Shown here: positions 11,401 to 23,800 of the stretch, one piece after another
Layout: the number at the start of each line of letters is the position of its first letter
How positions within the stretch are numbered: position 1 is the stretch's first letter
Assembly: GCA_028551475.1 (NCBI GenBank)
Contig: CM052354.1
Coordinates: 23,707,258-23,771,257 of the forward strand
Direction: 5' to 3'
From: Casuarina equisetifolia
Taxonomy: Eukaryota > Streptophyta > Magnoliopsida > Fagales > Casuarinaceae
Length of the DNA stretch: 64,000 bases
The notes under the pieces: generated by a model
The model's database searches: none
The model's input: the letters and a program-made list of their open reading frames with translations, nothing else
Told to the model about the DNA's origin: nothing
Translations under genes and position numbers: made by a program

Positions 11401-13187
11401 CCTCTCTCTACCAAAGCAAAAGAGGTAATTGATTGGCTAGTTGTCTCTCAAAACTAAAAAGTTCTACTTTGACGAAAGCAACCACAACCACACACACAGA
11501 TGAATTATTCTGCTAACTGTATTTTAGACTCACAATCTGTTGCAAATGCACGCACTTACTTTTTATGGTTGAAATTCATATTTTGTAATCTCTTTTTATA
11601 GTTATCATTTTTTTTTTTTTAAAAAACTCATGCATCTTAGGAGTTGAATTGGAGACTAAGAGATTTTAGGTAGTGCTTGCTCCCAATTGAGCTAGGTGTT
11701 TATAGACTTTTTATAGTTATCATTTGAATACCTTATTTGAGGCCTTTGGTTTGTCCATCTTTCACTCACAAATTTGTTTCATACTTCTTGGAGTAGTTAT
11801 TAAAGAGCATGCTTTAGGTGAAAGCCACATCCTTAACCTACCCTCTTAATTAGGGATTCATTTAAATTATGGGTTAGTAGCCAATGTTATATACTTGGGT
11901 CAACATATAATTTGAAAGAAGGTAGCAGCACTTGGAAACTCTAAATTTAGCCATGTTTCTGCCGCAAGACAAATGTTTAATGAAATGATTCAAGAAGATA
12001 TCTTTTATCTTAGGGAATCAATAGATCATCAATTGTTTCTCCACAACTTATAGAATTTTAAAACATCATATATAACATGGCATTTGTTTTGATATGCAAT
12101 GATACCTAAGGAATCACAACTAAAAAGCAACCAAAAGCCACTGTTAATTGCCACAAACAGCCAATATTGTTACCGGAATACAAAACAAGCCAATCTTACT
12201 TGTTGGATGGGATAACTAAGGGAAGGTGGGGATTTATGATGGGAAGAGCACACCCAAGGTGGGGGAGGGAGGTTGTTCTAGGATAAGGTAAAAAAGCAGG
12301 GATCTAGTATGCTGGAGGAAAGGGAAAGATTACTGGGGGAGCACATCAGAAGAAGGATGGTGAATGACAGGCTGAGGAATGTGTCATTTAGGAAGACGCA
12401 GGCAATTGGGTTCCGACATAGGGTAAGGGTCACCGGGAGGGGAGTAGGAAAGCTGGGTACCTCTATGGAGTTATGGTTTTGCAGTTCTAGAAGACGGAGG
12501 TAAGGGAAAGGAGAAAACAAACTCAAAAAGACAATTTCACCTTGAAGCAGAAAAAGTTAACACAGAAAATTATTCTTTGTAGACTAATACCTTCGACCCA
12601 TACTACACACTAGAGAATAAGAAAATATTTCACCTTAAAAGATTGACAATTTAAGAGAATAAATCCAATAAATGATATTCTCTTCTTATTCCCCCATTGC
12701 CTAGCCAATTGATGCTCCAATTATTTACCAATTTCAAAAAATTCAAACCATCTAGCAATAGAAGGTTTGAGTAGGTGAAATAATTCTAACTAGACTTGTA
12801 TTTGGGGTCTAAAAGATTGGTGAAAACATGTGTGGGGAATTGGTTATCAAGCCTCTTATTTTCATTGTATCTAGAGAATTAAATAGGTAAGAAGGATGGA
12901 TGGAAGCCATATAAACAAGGGCATAATTACTGAAAGTAAGAAAGGAAAAACCTCAGCTCCCTTCTTCCTCTCACACCTCAAGATGAAAAAGAAAAAATGA
13001 ATAAGAAAAAACTAAAGGCTCCATTTATCATGCAATAACTCTTAGTGCCATAAAAGGTTCACGTATAGAAAAAAATTGGAAAGAAAAGTTACCTATATTG
13101 TGGATCAGCATCGCCAGCACTGGCATCTAAAACTCCCACAAGCAGTGAAACCACCAAAATGAAAGTAATCCAATAGTGAACTATGAT
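8437..13187 (-). CDS. Per1-like protein, PGAP3-type GPI-anchor remodelling factor
   Basis: Five coding exons are certain: 13093-13187, 9878-10139, 9590-9786, 8896-9083 and 8437-8723. They join in phase to 342 residues plus an initiator; Arabidopsis Per1-like proteins are about 343. The N-terminus is a hydrophobic signal (HYWITFILVVSLLVG) followed by DASAGDADP. A lumenal Cys-rich part follows (CGESGCVAQMCFPQC, CQGNCRYYC), then about seven membrane segments. The CREST-superfamily pattern is present: Ser and His in WFWSAIFHSRDVDL and the HxxxH in DAHALWHAST. Family members act in the ER/Golgi and remove a fatty acid from GPI anchors after attachment to proteins. The C-terminus LLKKAK resembles a lysine-based ER/Golgi retention signal. 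The first certain exon has no Met, so the ATG lies upstream, possibly at 16,310-16,312. Confidence 0.9.
10750..10854. repeat. Short direct duplication in a Per1-like intron
   Basis: A 38-base segment at 10750-10787 recurs without change at 10817-10854, a spacing of 67 bases. It lies within the large intron between coding exons 13093-13187 and 9878-10139. The perfect match suggests a recent duplication. Confidence 0.9.
11592..11725 (-). mobile_element. SINE with 19-bp target-site duplication
   Basis: A 19-base direct repeat (CTTTTTATAGTTATCATTT) at 11592-11610 and 11707-11725 brackets a 96-base insert. Read on the minus strand, the insert starts with a tRNA-like part: a box-A-like TAGCTCAATTGGGAGC and a box-B-like CCAATTCAACTCC. 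It ends in an A-rich tail (the T run at 11611-11620 on the plus strand). This is the structure of a short tRNA-derived SINE inserted by target-primed reverse transcription. It sits in an intron of the Per1-like gene, in the same direction as that gene. Confidence 0.85.
12309..12503 (+). other. GC-richer open patch in a Per1-like intron, unrecognised
   Basis: This stretch is less AT-rich than its surroundings and open for 64 codons on the plus strand (Arg-rich: RERLLGEHIRRRMVNDRLR) and 82 on the minus strand. I do not recognise a family. It could be a fragment of a captured gene or transposon. It is not an exon of the Per1-like gene, which is already complete in this region. Confidence 0.3.
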
Positions 13188-14205
13188 CTGATTTAAAAAG
13201 AACTCAAAACCCAAAAGTTAAGAATTAGATAAGTAAGCTTTAAGGTCAACAATCATGGAAGGAGGTCTTTAGAAAAGTGCACTTCTATATCATGACATAA
13301 TGGCGTCTTTCAGTTCATTAAAACTATTAACCCTTAATTGCTAAGCTGCCATACATAGTCTAGATTTCTTTCACTAATATTTCCCAAAGCATGTTCTGAA
13401 GGCCAAAACAACAATGGCTGCAGACTAGGTGCATGTCCAACAAAAGTGGACAATCAGATACATCAATTGTCAAAGTGATTCTCAACTTATGCAAACTTGT
13501 CTCAAACATATAAGTTACTGGGAAAATGACCAAAACAAAAGGCCTTGCAAAGCTGCTGCTTTAACCCACACATGGAGATCTCTATTCTCCATCACGCAAT
13601 TGTGTAACTAAGAATACCATCCTAGTAATAGCATTTTCCTACTTTTATTCTGTTTGAATGGCCAAATTCTGGCTATACCTGATTACTTAGCCCAAGATTA
13701 GCCTCGAATCTTATAAAATTTATAGAACCATGAATATGGGTGTTTCATTTATAAGCATCGTTGATGTGCACTGCCAACTTACTCAAGCAAGTACCAAATT
13801 ACAAAAAATATTCATCAGTGATTAAACCTACGACAGAAGATTCAACCACTAACTGGAATACACGGCATCTTGATTTCCTAAAGCTGCCAAGCAACTGCCC
13901 TCTAGCCAACATTCCATTTGAGTCAATGCCATCTATTGCCTATCACCCTCTCAGATGAGTGGGTTGTGCCAGTCTCTATGGAGTTGAATAAATAGTGTCA
14001 TACATAACATGGTTGAATAGAGACATCGGCAGAAAGAGCTTCTACAGGCTACTTTTTTCTCTCTTTCAGCTTTCAACCTGATTATTCTCCAGCTTCAGAT
14101 GGAAGCTAAATGACCCAATGCTGTCAACTAGTTTTCAATTCAGATTCATCAATCATTTTAGAGCATAATACTATTCATAGGATTTAAAATGAAGTGAGTG
14201 GGGCG

Positions 14206-14223
14206 AGAGAGAGAGAGAGAGAG
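14206..14223. repeat. GA microsatellite
   Basis: About nine GA units in the probable first intron of the Per1-like gene. Confidence 0.9.
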
Positions 14224-16309
14224 TATCAAAACATCTTAGGAGGTGATACTGGGTAAATGATAACATGCATGAGAGAAGAGCAGAAAAGCACTGGTCCTCC
14301 TCTGCTTCACCAAGTTAAGGGAAAAGAAGATATTCCCCCATCCCTGTTTTGATTTTCTTCTCCAATCCACAAAAGCTGTAGATACATATTCACAAAGTTC
14401 CCAGTTGAATACAATTTATCTATATCTGCTTCCAGCGGAAGAAGGAACTTCCTTACTTCCAATTGAACTTCAGCATGCAAATAAGCTACCACTTCAATGT
14501 ACTCAACTAACTAGATCAAACTAGTATAACTGATGATGAAGAGACAACATTAAATTTCTCTGATATCCTGGAGATAGATTAATGAAGTTGACAACACTAA
14601 AACATATGCAAATATTTTATAAGGTAGAAAAACTCTGCATGTCAAAAAGGGAATATAAACTAAGAAGATTTACCACAACAGGGTGTGACCACAGCCTGAA
14701 GAACCAACTTTTCTGAATACATTTATTTGTAGATATACAGATTTTAAGAAAAAGATTTAAAGTAAGGGCACTGGAAACAAGAATGCAGAAAGCTTTTGAG
14801 TGATGATATTGCTTAGGTCTGAAGGATTTCAAGTATCTTTCTTAATTAAACATTCTCGGCCTTAAAGGCCACTTCTAAGACCACTTATCTTGAATAATTA
14901 CTTTTAGCAGCACTTCAAGTTAATTGGCGTAAAAGTGGAACACAACCAATGTGTTGGCTTTCAGAATTTATATATGGCCGCTATATGGAGTAATCATATG
15001 AACACTAATTAGATCTCAATACAATGTTCACCATGTAACCATAAGATGTAGATCAACCCAATAGTGTCCAATTTAATTTTACAGAAAATCAAACATGCCT
15101 GTTAATATTTTAAAGGGAAGTGCATCTTTTTTTATTTTTATTTATTTATTTAAATAGAAGATCTGCAAACCATAAAAGTTCCATAACCAATGACAACAGC
15201 ATCCTCCGAGAAGTATAAAGGGACAAAATAATTTAGAAAGTGTCAAGATAAATCACTAAAAATTTTTTTAAGGAAATGAATTGACCATATAACTCAAGCA
15301 AAATAAAGCATACAAAATATTCTAGATACTTCAATGTATAGCTGGGCAAAAAAGAAAAACAAAAAGAAAAAAAGAGAGGCCCGGTTATAACTCTTCAACA
15401 ACCCATGTTTCAATGTCAGTTTTCAAGACTCTCAAGGACATGAGCATAGTATAGCATATCAATCCAAAAGCCTTGGAGCAAACTGCAGCAAAACAACATT
15501 TACCAAGTTAACATAGCATACGGAACCAAAATGACACAAAGCACTAGCAACCTAATCCCTGGATCATATATATTTTACAGAAGAAACTCAAACCTCTTTA
15601 CAATATCGCCTTGTACTATTGTGAGACTTATTTGGCTTTACAAATCCTCAAACTGTCATAGCCATTCGCTTGAAGGGGTAAAATTAACTAAAGGCTTTAA
15701 CCCAATCACCCACAATTCTTTCCAACAAAAATCCTTATACTGTCACATGGTGACCCCTCCGCAAAAGAATGAAAGTGTAACTCAACGTCATATAAAACTC
15801 AGCATACCATTTGCTGTCCAGTGGGAAGTACTCATGAAAATGGCTTATCTATCTTTTAATGCAAGTGCTGCTCATCTTACTTCGCACCTACATTAAATCT
15901 AGGTGCATACTCTTAGCATCACAAGAATTAAGACACAAATTATCAGTAGTTTCCCACTAGGTAACCAAAAGATCCAATCGTAGCGACCTTAATTCAAGAG
16001 CAATGACTCGTACGAAGAGCAAACACGATGCAGCAAATTGATAAGCATGCATCAACCAATCCAAAAATTACCCAGGAACTCAGGAACCCAGAAATGCTAT
16101 AACACGATCAATACGCCACAGAAGCTAGTCAACAAGATCTAACCCAAGTCAAGAAAAAAACAGCACAATGCACTTTGAAATTTACAGTTGACGGACTTTT
16201 TATCAGTTTTTTTCCTTCTTGTCCACGGAAAAGAAATACATGGTGCATATTGAAAGATCACAGATTTATGCCCTCAGGTCAAGAACTACTCAAGAGAGAT
16301 GACGTTTAC

Positions 16310-16312
16310 CAT
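16310..16312 (-). other. Candidate start codon of the Per1-like gene, next to a splice donor
   Basis: On the minus strand the sequence reads AACATG followed directly by GTAAAC, a plausible donor. Joined to the acceptor before 13187 this gives M-IIVHYWITF, only one residue longer before DASAG than the Arabidopsis protein as I recall it. The surrounding 16,300-16,500 sequence is less AT-rich, as expected for a transcribed leader. The implied first intron is about 3.1 kb. Another ATG-GTGAAC near 15,045 is possible. This is inference only. Confidence 0.4.
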
Positions 16313-16680
16313 GTTGCCTGCTCAGGAAAAGTTGTCCGATGTTGTAGCCTTCCGTAGTCCAAAAAATTACGTTGATCTCACCAGAAATGCGGGCGAAGAG
16401 GGCAGAGATAAGAGTACAATTCAAGTTTGGGCTTCGTTTGAGCCCAACTTCATTGAGTCCCGGGCCGTAGTGGAGACCCAAAGAATGGGCCGCAATCTAG
16501 ACCTTATTCTTTGGTTCAAAATTTTCCACGCACTTCAACGTTCTTATTTTGTTTTGCTCGAAAGAAACGAAACTTGATTTGGACCATATGAACAAACACG
16601 AGATGAAGGAAAGTGTCAATCCCTAGTTCAATGGTTGAGCTAATCTATGGACGGAAGTCAACCTTTTTTCGATGTCCATT

Positions 16681-17495
16681 GAGACGAATAATAAGAAAAT
16701 TAAGTATTTTGAGACTTTTGAAGTAAAATGGACTTTTAGGATAGGCAATTTCAAACATTCATCGTTGAGAAAAGAAAATTCAAACTTCAGTTGAGATATG
16801 GTCTTATCACATTAGGTATTCATTTTTTTTGTATATTCAAGCTGTTCTTTTCATCTTCCCACATAGCGAAAGATCTCATGTGCCATGACAATTGTTGTAG
16901 TTGTCAAAGTAGAAAATTCAAAACCGACAAAATATTAGGTTTCACTAGGTTATATGTAAATAATGCAAAATATTGGACAAAACAAACTGGGATGCGCTTG
17001 AATTTCTAAAATAATGTTTGTGAAACTAGAATTTTGAGATGAATAGTGTTAAAATTCTCACAATTTAACCGAAAAAATGGATTTTGAGTTGGGAAATTAA
17101 TTTTTTTATTTGAACTTCTCCGTTAGATTATACCTATCTATGAAAATTGAGATGAATAATAAAAAATTAAGTATTTTGAGAATTTTGAAGTGAAATGGCC
17201 TTTTAATATAGGCAGCTTCAAACATTCATTGTTGGGAAAAGAAAATTCAAGACTCAATATAGATATGGTCTTATCACACTCGATATTCATCTTTTGTAAA
17301 TTCTACCTATTGTTTTCATTTTCCTAAATAGCGACCGATCTCATGAGCCATGACAATATTGTAGGTGTCAAAGTAGAAAATTGAAAACCAACAAAATCTT
17401 AGGTTTCACTAGATTATATTGAACAATGCCAACTTTTGGATAAAACAAATTAGGATGAGCTTGAATTGCTAAAACAATATTTGTAAAGCAACCAT
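16681..17495. repeat. Tandem duplication of about 468 bp
   Basis: The segment 16681-17035 recurs, diverged, at 17149-17495 with an offset of about 468 bases. Shared blocks include AAATTAAGTATTTTGAGA, GATATGGTCTTATCACA and GTCAAAGTAGAAAATT. The sequence between the copies is also related to the ~200-base units further right. It lies upstream of the Per1-like gene and downstream of the NAC gene. No coding potential is seen. It could be a decayed transposon with internal repeats. Confidence 0.85.
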
Positions 17496-17499
17496 AAAT

Positions 17500-18400
17500 A
17501 AGTCACTTTCACTAAAGTGTTAAGAAGTTCAAAGTTTAACCTAAAAGGTAACTCATGAGTTGAAAAAATAATTTTTTTCATTTGTACTACACTTAAAGAT
17601 CATACCTATTTGGCATGAGATTATGTTTTTTTAACACCTCTTTGCATATTAAGAGATCTTCTTGATACAATACCAATTGAGAGATAGAACAGTTAACCTA
17701 AGCTCTAATATTATGTTAGAAAAATTCAAAATCCAACCAACACTTAGCTCATGAGTGAGGGGAACAACCTTTTCATTTGGCCTTCACTTCAAGATTGTAT
17801 CTAGTTGGTGTGGGGCTATAGTTTTCAACATTCCTTGCATATTTAGGAATCTTCTTAACACCAGTATTGATTGAAAGGTAAAAGGAATAAAGTGAGTTAG
17901 TTAACCTAAGCTTCACTATCATGTTAGAAAAGTTTAATATGACCAAATAGGTATCTAGTAGGTTAGGGGAACATTTTTTTTTTTTTTTTGAGTTTCACAC
18001 TTCAAGATTGAAACTATTTGATGTGGGACTATGGTCTTCAGCACCTCTTTGCACATTTTGAGATCTTCTTGATACCAATATTGATTGAGAGGTAGCGAGA
18101 ATAAAGTAGATTAATTAACTAAGCTCTAATATTATATTAGAAAAATTTAAAATCTAACCCAAAAGTTAGTTCATAAGTTAAGGAAATAATTTTTTCTTTT
18201 GAACTTCATCTCAAAATTATACCTATATGATATGGGACTATGGTCTTCAATGCCTCTTACACTTTAAGAGATCTTAGTAATACTAGTATGTCAGGTCATG
18301 AAAATTCAAAATCTAACCTAAAAATTAACTCATAAGTCAATTCTTTTATTTGAGTTTCACCTCAAGAGTACCCTCTTTAATATGGGACTGTGGTCCTCGA
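17500..18400. repeat. Degenerate tandem array with about 200-bp period
   Basis: Four to five diverged units are marked by a recurring phrase, GGGACTATGGTCTTCA and variants, near 17,610, 17,809, 18,021, 18,229 and 18,381. Each is followed by a CTCTTTGCA...AAGAGATCTTCTTGATAC block and an AACCTAA...TTAGAAAAATT block. Spacing is about 150-210 bases. There is no open frame. Such units could derive from a satellite or from LTR fragments; I cannot say which. Confidence 0.8.
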
Positions 18401-18808
18401 CAAAGAGTATGATGAGAATTGCTGCAAATAAACTTCATTTCTAGTTGAATAGAAGATTATTTCAAAAGTAATCCATTTAGCAAAGTAGATACAAGTGCTT
18501 CCAATCCTCATAGTCATTCATCCTCGACATAGAAAACAAAGCCTTGTTGAGGAAATATTGGAATAAGATGGTATTTGTCTGGTAAAGAAACTTTCCAACT
18601 TTTTTAAGTAAGAGCTAAGCTGCTATAGCATTTTATCCATGTAGAGCTTTTGATCCTGAAATTGTAGATGTATTCAGGATTTAGAGGCACAAGCAGATCC
18701 ACTTCTATTCTAGAGTAAAACCAAATAGGTCGACGGCAACAGAAAAATATGTCTCAAATAGTGTCAAAGTGCAATCCATATATGAGATAACTATAATGAC
18801 ATGAATAT

Positions 18809-19974
18809 TTACATACGAGATGGATCGAGGGCAAACTCTACAAATGATCTAAGCTCATCATCCCAATTTTCATATGCAAAGAGCTCATTAGCATCTGGTA
18901 CTGGACTGATCGTCAAGCTTGAAGACAACGGAAGTGAAGCCATCGAGCTCGACTGTCCTGCATGCAACTGGTTCCTTTCATCAATAAGGTTCACAACAGG
19001 CTTTATTTCTTCAGTCTTTTCGTTGCGATATAGGAAGGGAGTATCAAAACTTATGTACTCTTCTTGATTGTCGCAGTCCATACTCAATACCTGAGAGCTT
19101 GAGGAAGTTGGATGTTTTTTAGCAGATAATTCTCTCCAATCTGGTGTGTACTTCCTATGCGACACATTACGCTTGAAAATTCGACACAGTGTCCAAATTT
19201 CCTGTATGAAGAACATGAAGGGATGAAGATAAGTGGAAGACATATCATGAATTAAACTACCAATAATCATTGATCTCCAAGGCACCGTTTGGTTGATATC
19301 AAAAATTGCCTAATTACAAAACAAAACAAATCAGGAAACGATTTTGCTGCTAACGTGACATTGACCCAAGACTTAGTATGCGTTAACAGCTAAAAGATTC
19401 GGAGGTGTAGTAAACAAATTTGATCATACATGTCTTATGCTAGATAATTCATGTGTTACTGAATTCTTCTAATAAAAGATCGGTAGATAATTTTTCTTTA
19501 GGAATAAAAAGTTGGTAGATAAACAACCAAGATGTAAATGCTTACACAATTATTCTCTCACACTGAACAAAAACAGAGCCAAATGACTATTAGTATAGCT
19601 AGTTTAATGCTATGATTATAATGTTGTTTATCTTACAGCTTCTGGGGCAGTTCTTTTAGCATTCGCAAAGTCGGTGTCGGTATCGGGCTCGTTAGCAGGA
19701 AGGCGAAACTCGTGCATCATCCAATCGGTTTTGGTTCCTTTACCTGCACTTCCGCTGTAGTATACTAAAGTTTTCTTGAGGCCAATGCGTTCATGGCCCC
19801 TTTCTCCTCGTCCCGAGTAGACTGGCTTGTCGATTCCAGTTGCTTTCCAAAATCCAGAACCTGTCACTCTGTTGGGTCTTATGCTGTTCCTGTACTTTCT
19901 TCCTCTTTTGCAAAAGAAGTACCACTCTAAGTCTTGCCCGGTACTGCAGCTGGCTTCTGCAAAATATGAACCCA

Positions 19975-20029
<55 letters not shown>

Positions 20030-20875
20030 TTGCGATCTTTGCTGTCCTTGTGCATAGCAAAACGTTTTTCTTCTCTAATATATTCTTCGAATAAACTTAC
20101 ATAACCAGTGATAACATCTGGATCCAGTGCATGTTTTGCATAGAAGAGGCGTGGGGAGGATTGAAGCAGAAAAGAGGGAGAAAAAGTTCAAGTCCTCAAA
20201 TAGTAATTATCCTATCTTCATAGCATATTGAAAACATAAATCTTTCATTACACTCAGGCAAAGAATCAATAAAAACTGGGCGTGGGGGAAGAAGTAGCTC
20301 ATGCTTTAGAAACCCTAGAAATGATCTAGTGCAAAACGAAGATAACCTTTTAGGTCTGAACGGAACAAGCTCTGTAAGAAAAATCAGACTTAAAGACGCT
20401 ATAATTTTCAGAGAAACCACAGATCCTTAGAAAAACTTCAGCGCTGAAGAATCAAATCTCAGAATCTAGCCAAAAGCAACTTTATTGATTACACCCTTCG
20501 ACGGAGAAGCAATTTATTTTTCTGAAAGATCAAAGGCAGCCGATATGCACCCGACGAGAAAGCACTCGAAACAAGAGACTAAAACCAATCCTTACTTGGA
20601 AGATCCCACGGGTCGTACTTGTAGATATCGATCTGTTTGATGAGTTCAATACTGATGGGTTTCTTCTCAACCTTCCGGCGAAGATAAAACGCTACGAGCT
20701 CTTCATCAGTTGGATGGAACCGAAAGCCTGGCATTGGAACATCATCTTCCTTACTGGTACCTTGGTTAGTCATCGTCTCTAAAAAGTCTTCTTCTTCTCC
20801 AGTAGCCAGGAATAAACCATATCTCGGTTCCAGCATGGGAGAGAACCTTCTATTATAGGGTGAGATCGTGGTCAA
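18809..20875 (-). CDS. JUB1: NAC domain transcription factor, JUNGBRUNNEN1 (ANAC042) type
   Basis: Three exons, 20596-20875, 19637-19956 and 18809-19201, join in phase to 330 aa. The NAC domain covers about residues 49-211, with all five subdomains: [51 protein letters not shown] with [24 protein letters not shown] and [12 protein letters not shown], then WTLCRIFKR. The intron positions and the GRKYRNS and [16 protein letters not shown] wording match ANAC042/JUB1. The C-terminal 120 residues are Ser-rich and acidic, as in NAC activation regions, ending [22 protein letters not shown]1 is a nuclear, H2O2-responsive regulator that delays senescence and raises drought and heat tolerance. The first ATG gives a long 48-residue leader; Met35 ([11 protein letters not shown]) is an alternative start closer to family length. 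Family certain, orthology likely. Confidence 0.92.
19980..20027. repeat. GA microsatellite in the first intron of the NAC gene
   Basis: About 23-24 uninterrupted GA units (CT on the coding strand), starting some 25 bases upstream of the acceptor of exon 2. This puts it in the polypyrimidine/branch-point zone of that intron, so allele length could affect splicing. Confidence 0.95.
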
Positions 20876-23800
20876 GAAGGTTAGGTTTTAAAAGGTCAAG
20901 TCATGCGGTTTGACTCTGAAGCCTGGGGGCCCCAAAGAACTGAGAATGAGTCCTATGTACCAATAATGTCTTCCATTGCTGACTTTAAGAAATTTGGATA
21001 AACAGGAAGTGGGTTTTTGGGTTTTCTCCAAATAGAGATTAGGATTCAGCCATTACCGATGAAGCAGCTTCTAAAACCAAGTTCATCAAAGTTTTTTGGT
21101 GGTGCAGGATGATCTGAACTGCTTCCAAAACTATTGATAAGGTCAATGCTATAAAGCCACGAAAGAAAATACACGCGAAGAATATAGGGTTTTGGCCTAA
21201 GGGAAGGGGCAACAAGTCGTGGGTGGCCCAGAGCTTTTGTCGATTTCAACGTTAAAGAAAGGCAATCAAATTCTTCGCAAGTGGCCTTCCTGGAATAGCC
21301 ACGACGGTAGATCATGACGAGGTCATCGCTTCAGCCAAAAGTGAAAAACCCGACAAATTTGAATGTTTCTGGAATATTAAGTAATCTTTTACTCTGGTGA
21401 ATTGAAGGAGGACAAGATTCAAGCAAACCAAAAACGAGGACTTTAGACAAACTTGCCACTTAGATGTCAACAAAATTGATGAGGATGTTGGATCCGCGTA
21501 CGAAGAGTCATCAAAATAAAGAATAAAGAATTATTCATTCTTGTAGGAAAGCAACCTGCTTTAATAATCAACGACTGATACTTTTTCTAGAAAGTGGATG
21601 ATATGTCTGACTGGGGACGGAACGAAGAGGACCAGCTCCTCTCACACGCCGAAAACCTCCTAAATCAAGGGAAAGAGTCTTTGACTTTCCTGGTGTAGAG
21701 TGTGAATTCCCAGGACTGGAAATGTTAAAAAATAGCCGTCATTTTTTGGAGCCAAGTATTGCACGTGTCATGGACTCAAATGGAGGGCCTGATGTCAGGA
21801 TGAAGTATGATTTGCGACTTCAAGGAACCTGATAAAGTGGCGAACACTCAAATGCACTTAATAAAAGAATTAGGGTCTTCTATTCTGCATCCAAAATTGT
21901 CAACAGCTCTATCTCCGAGCATGAATCTGATTTGCTCTTTTTATCGGTGGTGTAGTTGCTTGGAGTTCTAAGGTTCTCACAAGTAAGTTTTTGGTTTTCA
22001 TTACAGGAAATACTTGTCAGACAGAACCGCAATCTTAACACGGGTCTTGGACTTGGAGTTTCATGCTTTTCAAGGCAAATCAGGTTTTCGCCGCATGTTC
22101 AATCTGAGTCACGTTATTGTTTGGAGTGATCGCATTTCATCCGTATCGTTTGAATTAACTTAGGCATGCCAATCTTGACTCTTGATTCGGCGTTACATCA
22201 AACAACCATCTTTTTCATGCACTATTCCATACTGTTGTCAAACGGGAAAGTTTCCAAGCATACAAAAGTAACAGTCGGATCATCATCTAATTGGGTGTCT
22301 TAGTGCCCTCCCTCAGCCGCGATCCATGTTCTGCTCAGCAGGGAGGGGGGGGGGGGGGGGGGGGTAATATGACCCTTGTCAGGTTTTCTGTCTCCTTTCA
22401 GTTGTCCTGTCCTAAAAAACCTAGTCATGGATGAAGCACAAGACCTAAGAATCGTGCTTGACCAGATGGTACTTGGACGTGGATGGTAACATAATCAAAT
22501 AACCCAACCCTGATTAGAATTCATTAAGATCAAGATAAGCTTCCAAATGATAATCTTAATACCGAGTATTCGAGTCAGTAATTGACTCATCCGTATCACA
22601 TGCTCAACTGGGTGCGAAAAGGCCTTTTCCGCCGTTTGAACATTGAAAGTTCAGACCAAACGTTTTGACCGAAGCACCCACTCTGGTGCCGAGTCAATAC
22701 CGAGAGGGACCAACTGATTTGGGTCAGCATTTGACCGGTCTCGGTCAAGACAAATCCAGTCAAACAATAAAATTACTGGCTTTCTCCACTAGCCAAGTAT
22801 GGCTTTTTCATCAGCAACTTTTCTTGCTAGTGATGTTGCCCCTTACATTTTAGGCATCCTTCTAAGATAAAGATGTTCGTGTGGAAAGAACGAAAACAGG
22901 CCAAACTATTTTTAGAAACTATTGTGTCTTTGGTGTACTCTCTAGGATACAAGTCTTAAGTTCATACGTTTGACATTTCTACTAGAGTGACTTTGTGTTC
23001 TTGTAATTATCATCTGCTGTGAGTATGATACTACGCCATAAATGCCTAAAACTGTATCGAAAATCCGTTCAACCATCATAGGATGGTTCCAAAACTGATT
23101 GAGTTAGCAAATGTTGATTGATACTGCACCAGGGAAGAATAAGTTAACGATATCTGACTTAGAATTTTCAATCTTTGTCTTTGATTTTACCCATATAATT
23201 TGACTATAATTTAGATTAATTTATAGGGACTAGTTGTTTGCTGGGTTGTGTAGAGGATGATTTAGACCAACAGTGACAAACTTTCTACTTTCCATTTTGA
23301 TTTTGTTCTTAGGTTCAATTATTTTGCTTTCTCTATGCTTCCTCGATGATCCACAACCGCTCTAGTGATGGCGATCATCGATTTCATGCATTTTGGATAG
23401 CCATTGATGCCTACAGAAAGCGATGGGATAAAAGGGAATGCATGTTGGAGAAGATGACTAGGACCTATTTATGAGCTAGTAGTTCCACAATGTACCTCGC
23501 CGACGAATTCTTCCTCGAAATGACAGATTGACTTAAATTCTTCGACTATTAATGTAGTTTTTTAAAGCAGAATAAAATAGTGATAATTCATTCTCCATCT
23601 CTAAACATTATTAATGATAGAAATAATTAAATGATAATTGACTTAAATTCTTCGATTGCAACTGGTAATTATTGTCCTTGTTTTTATGCTTTAACTGAAT
23701 AATATCTTCGATTATATTTTTCATTGCAACCTTTTGTTAAATTTTGTAATCTCTAGTAAACTATATTTAAAAGGTATAACAGAATAATACTGAAGAGCAT

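Noticed and set aside
15531-15896. 121-codon plus-strand open frame
   Set aside because: It lies in the probable first intron of the Per1-like gene, and its composition does not look coding.
16299-16577. 92-codon plus-strand open frame
   Set aside because: It overlaps the probable Per1 leader and promoter and has no recognisable domain.
16621-16660. tRNA-like phrase (TAGTTCAATGGTTGAGC)
   Set aside because: No cloverleaf, no box B at the right distance, and no target duplication.
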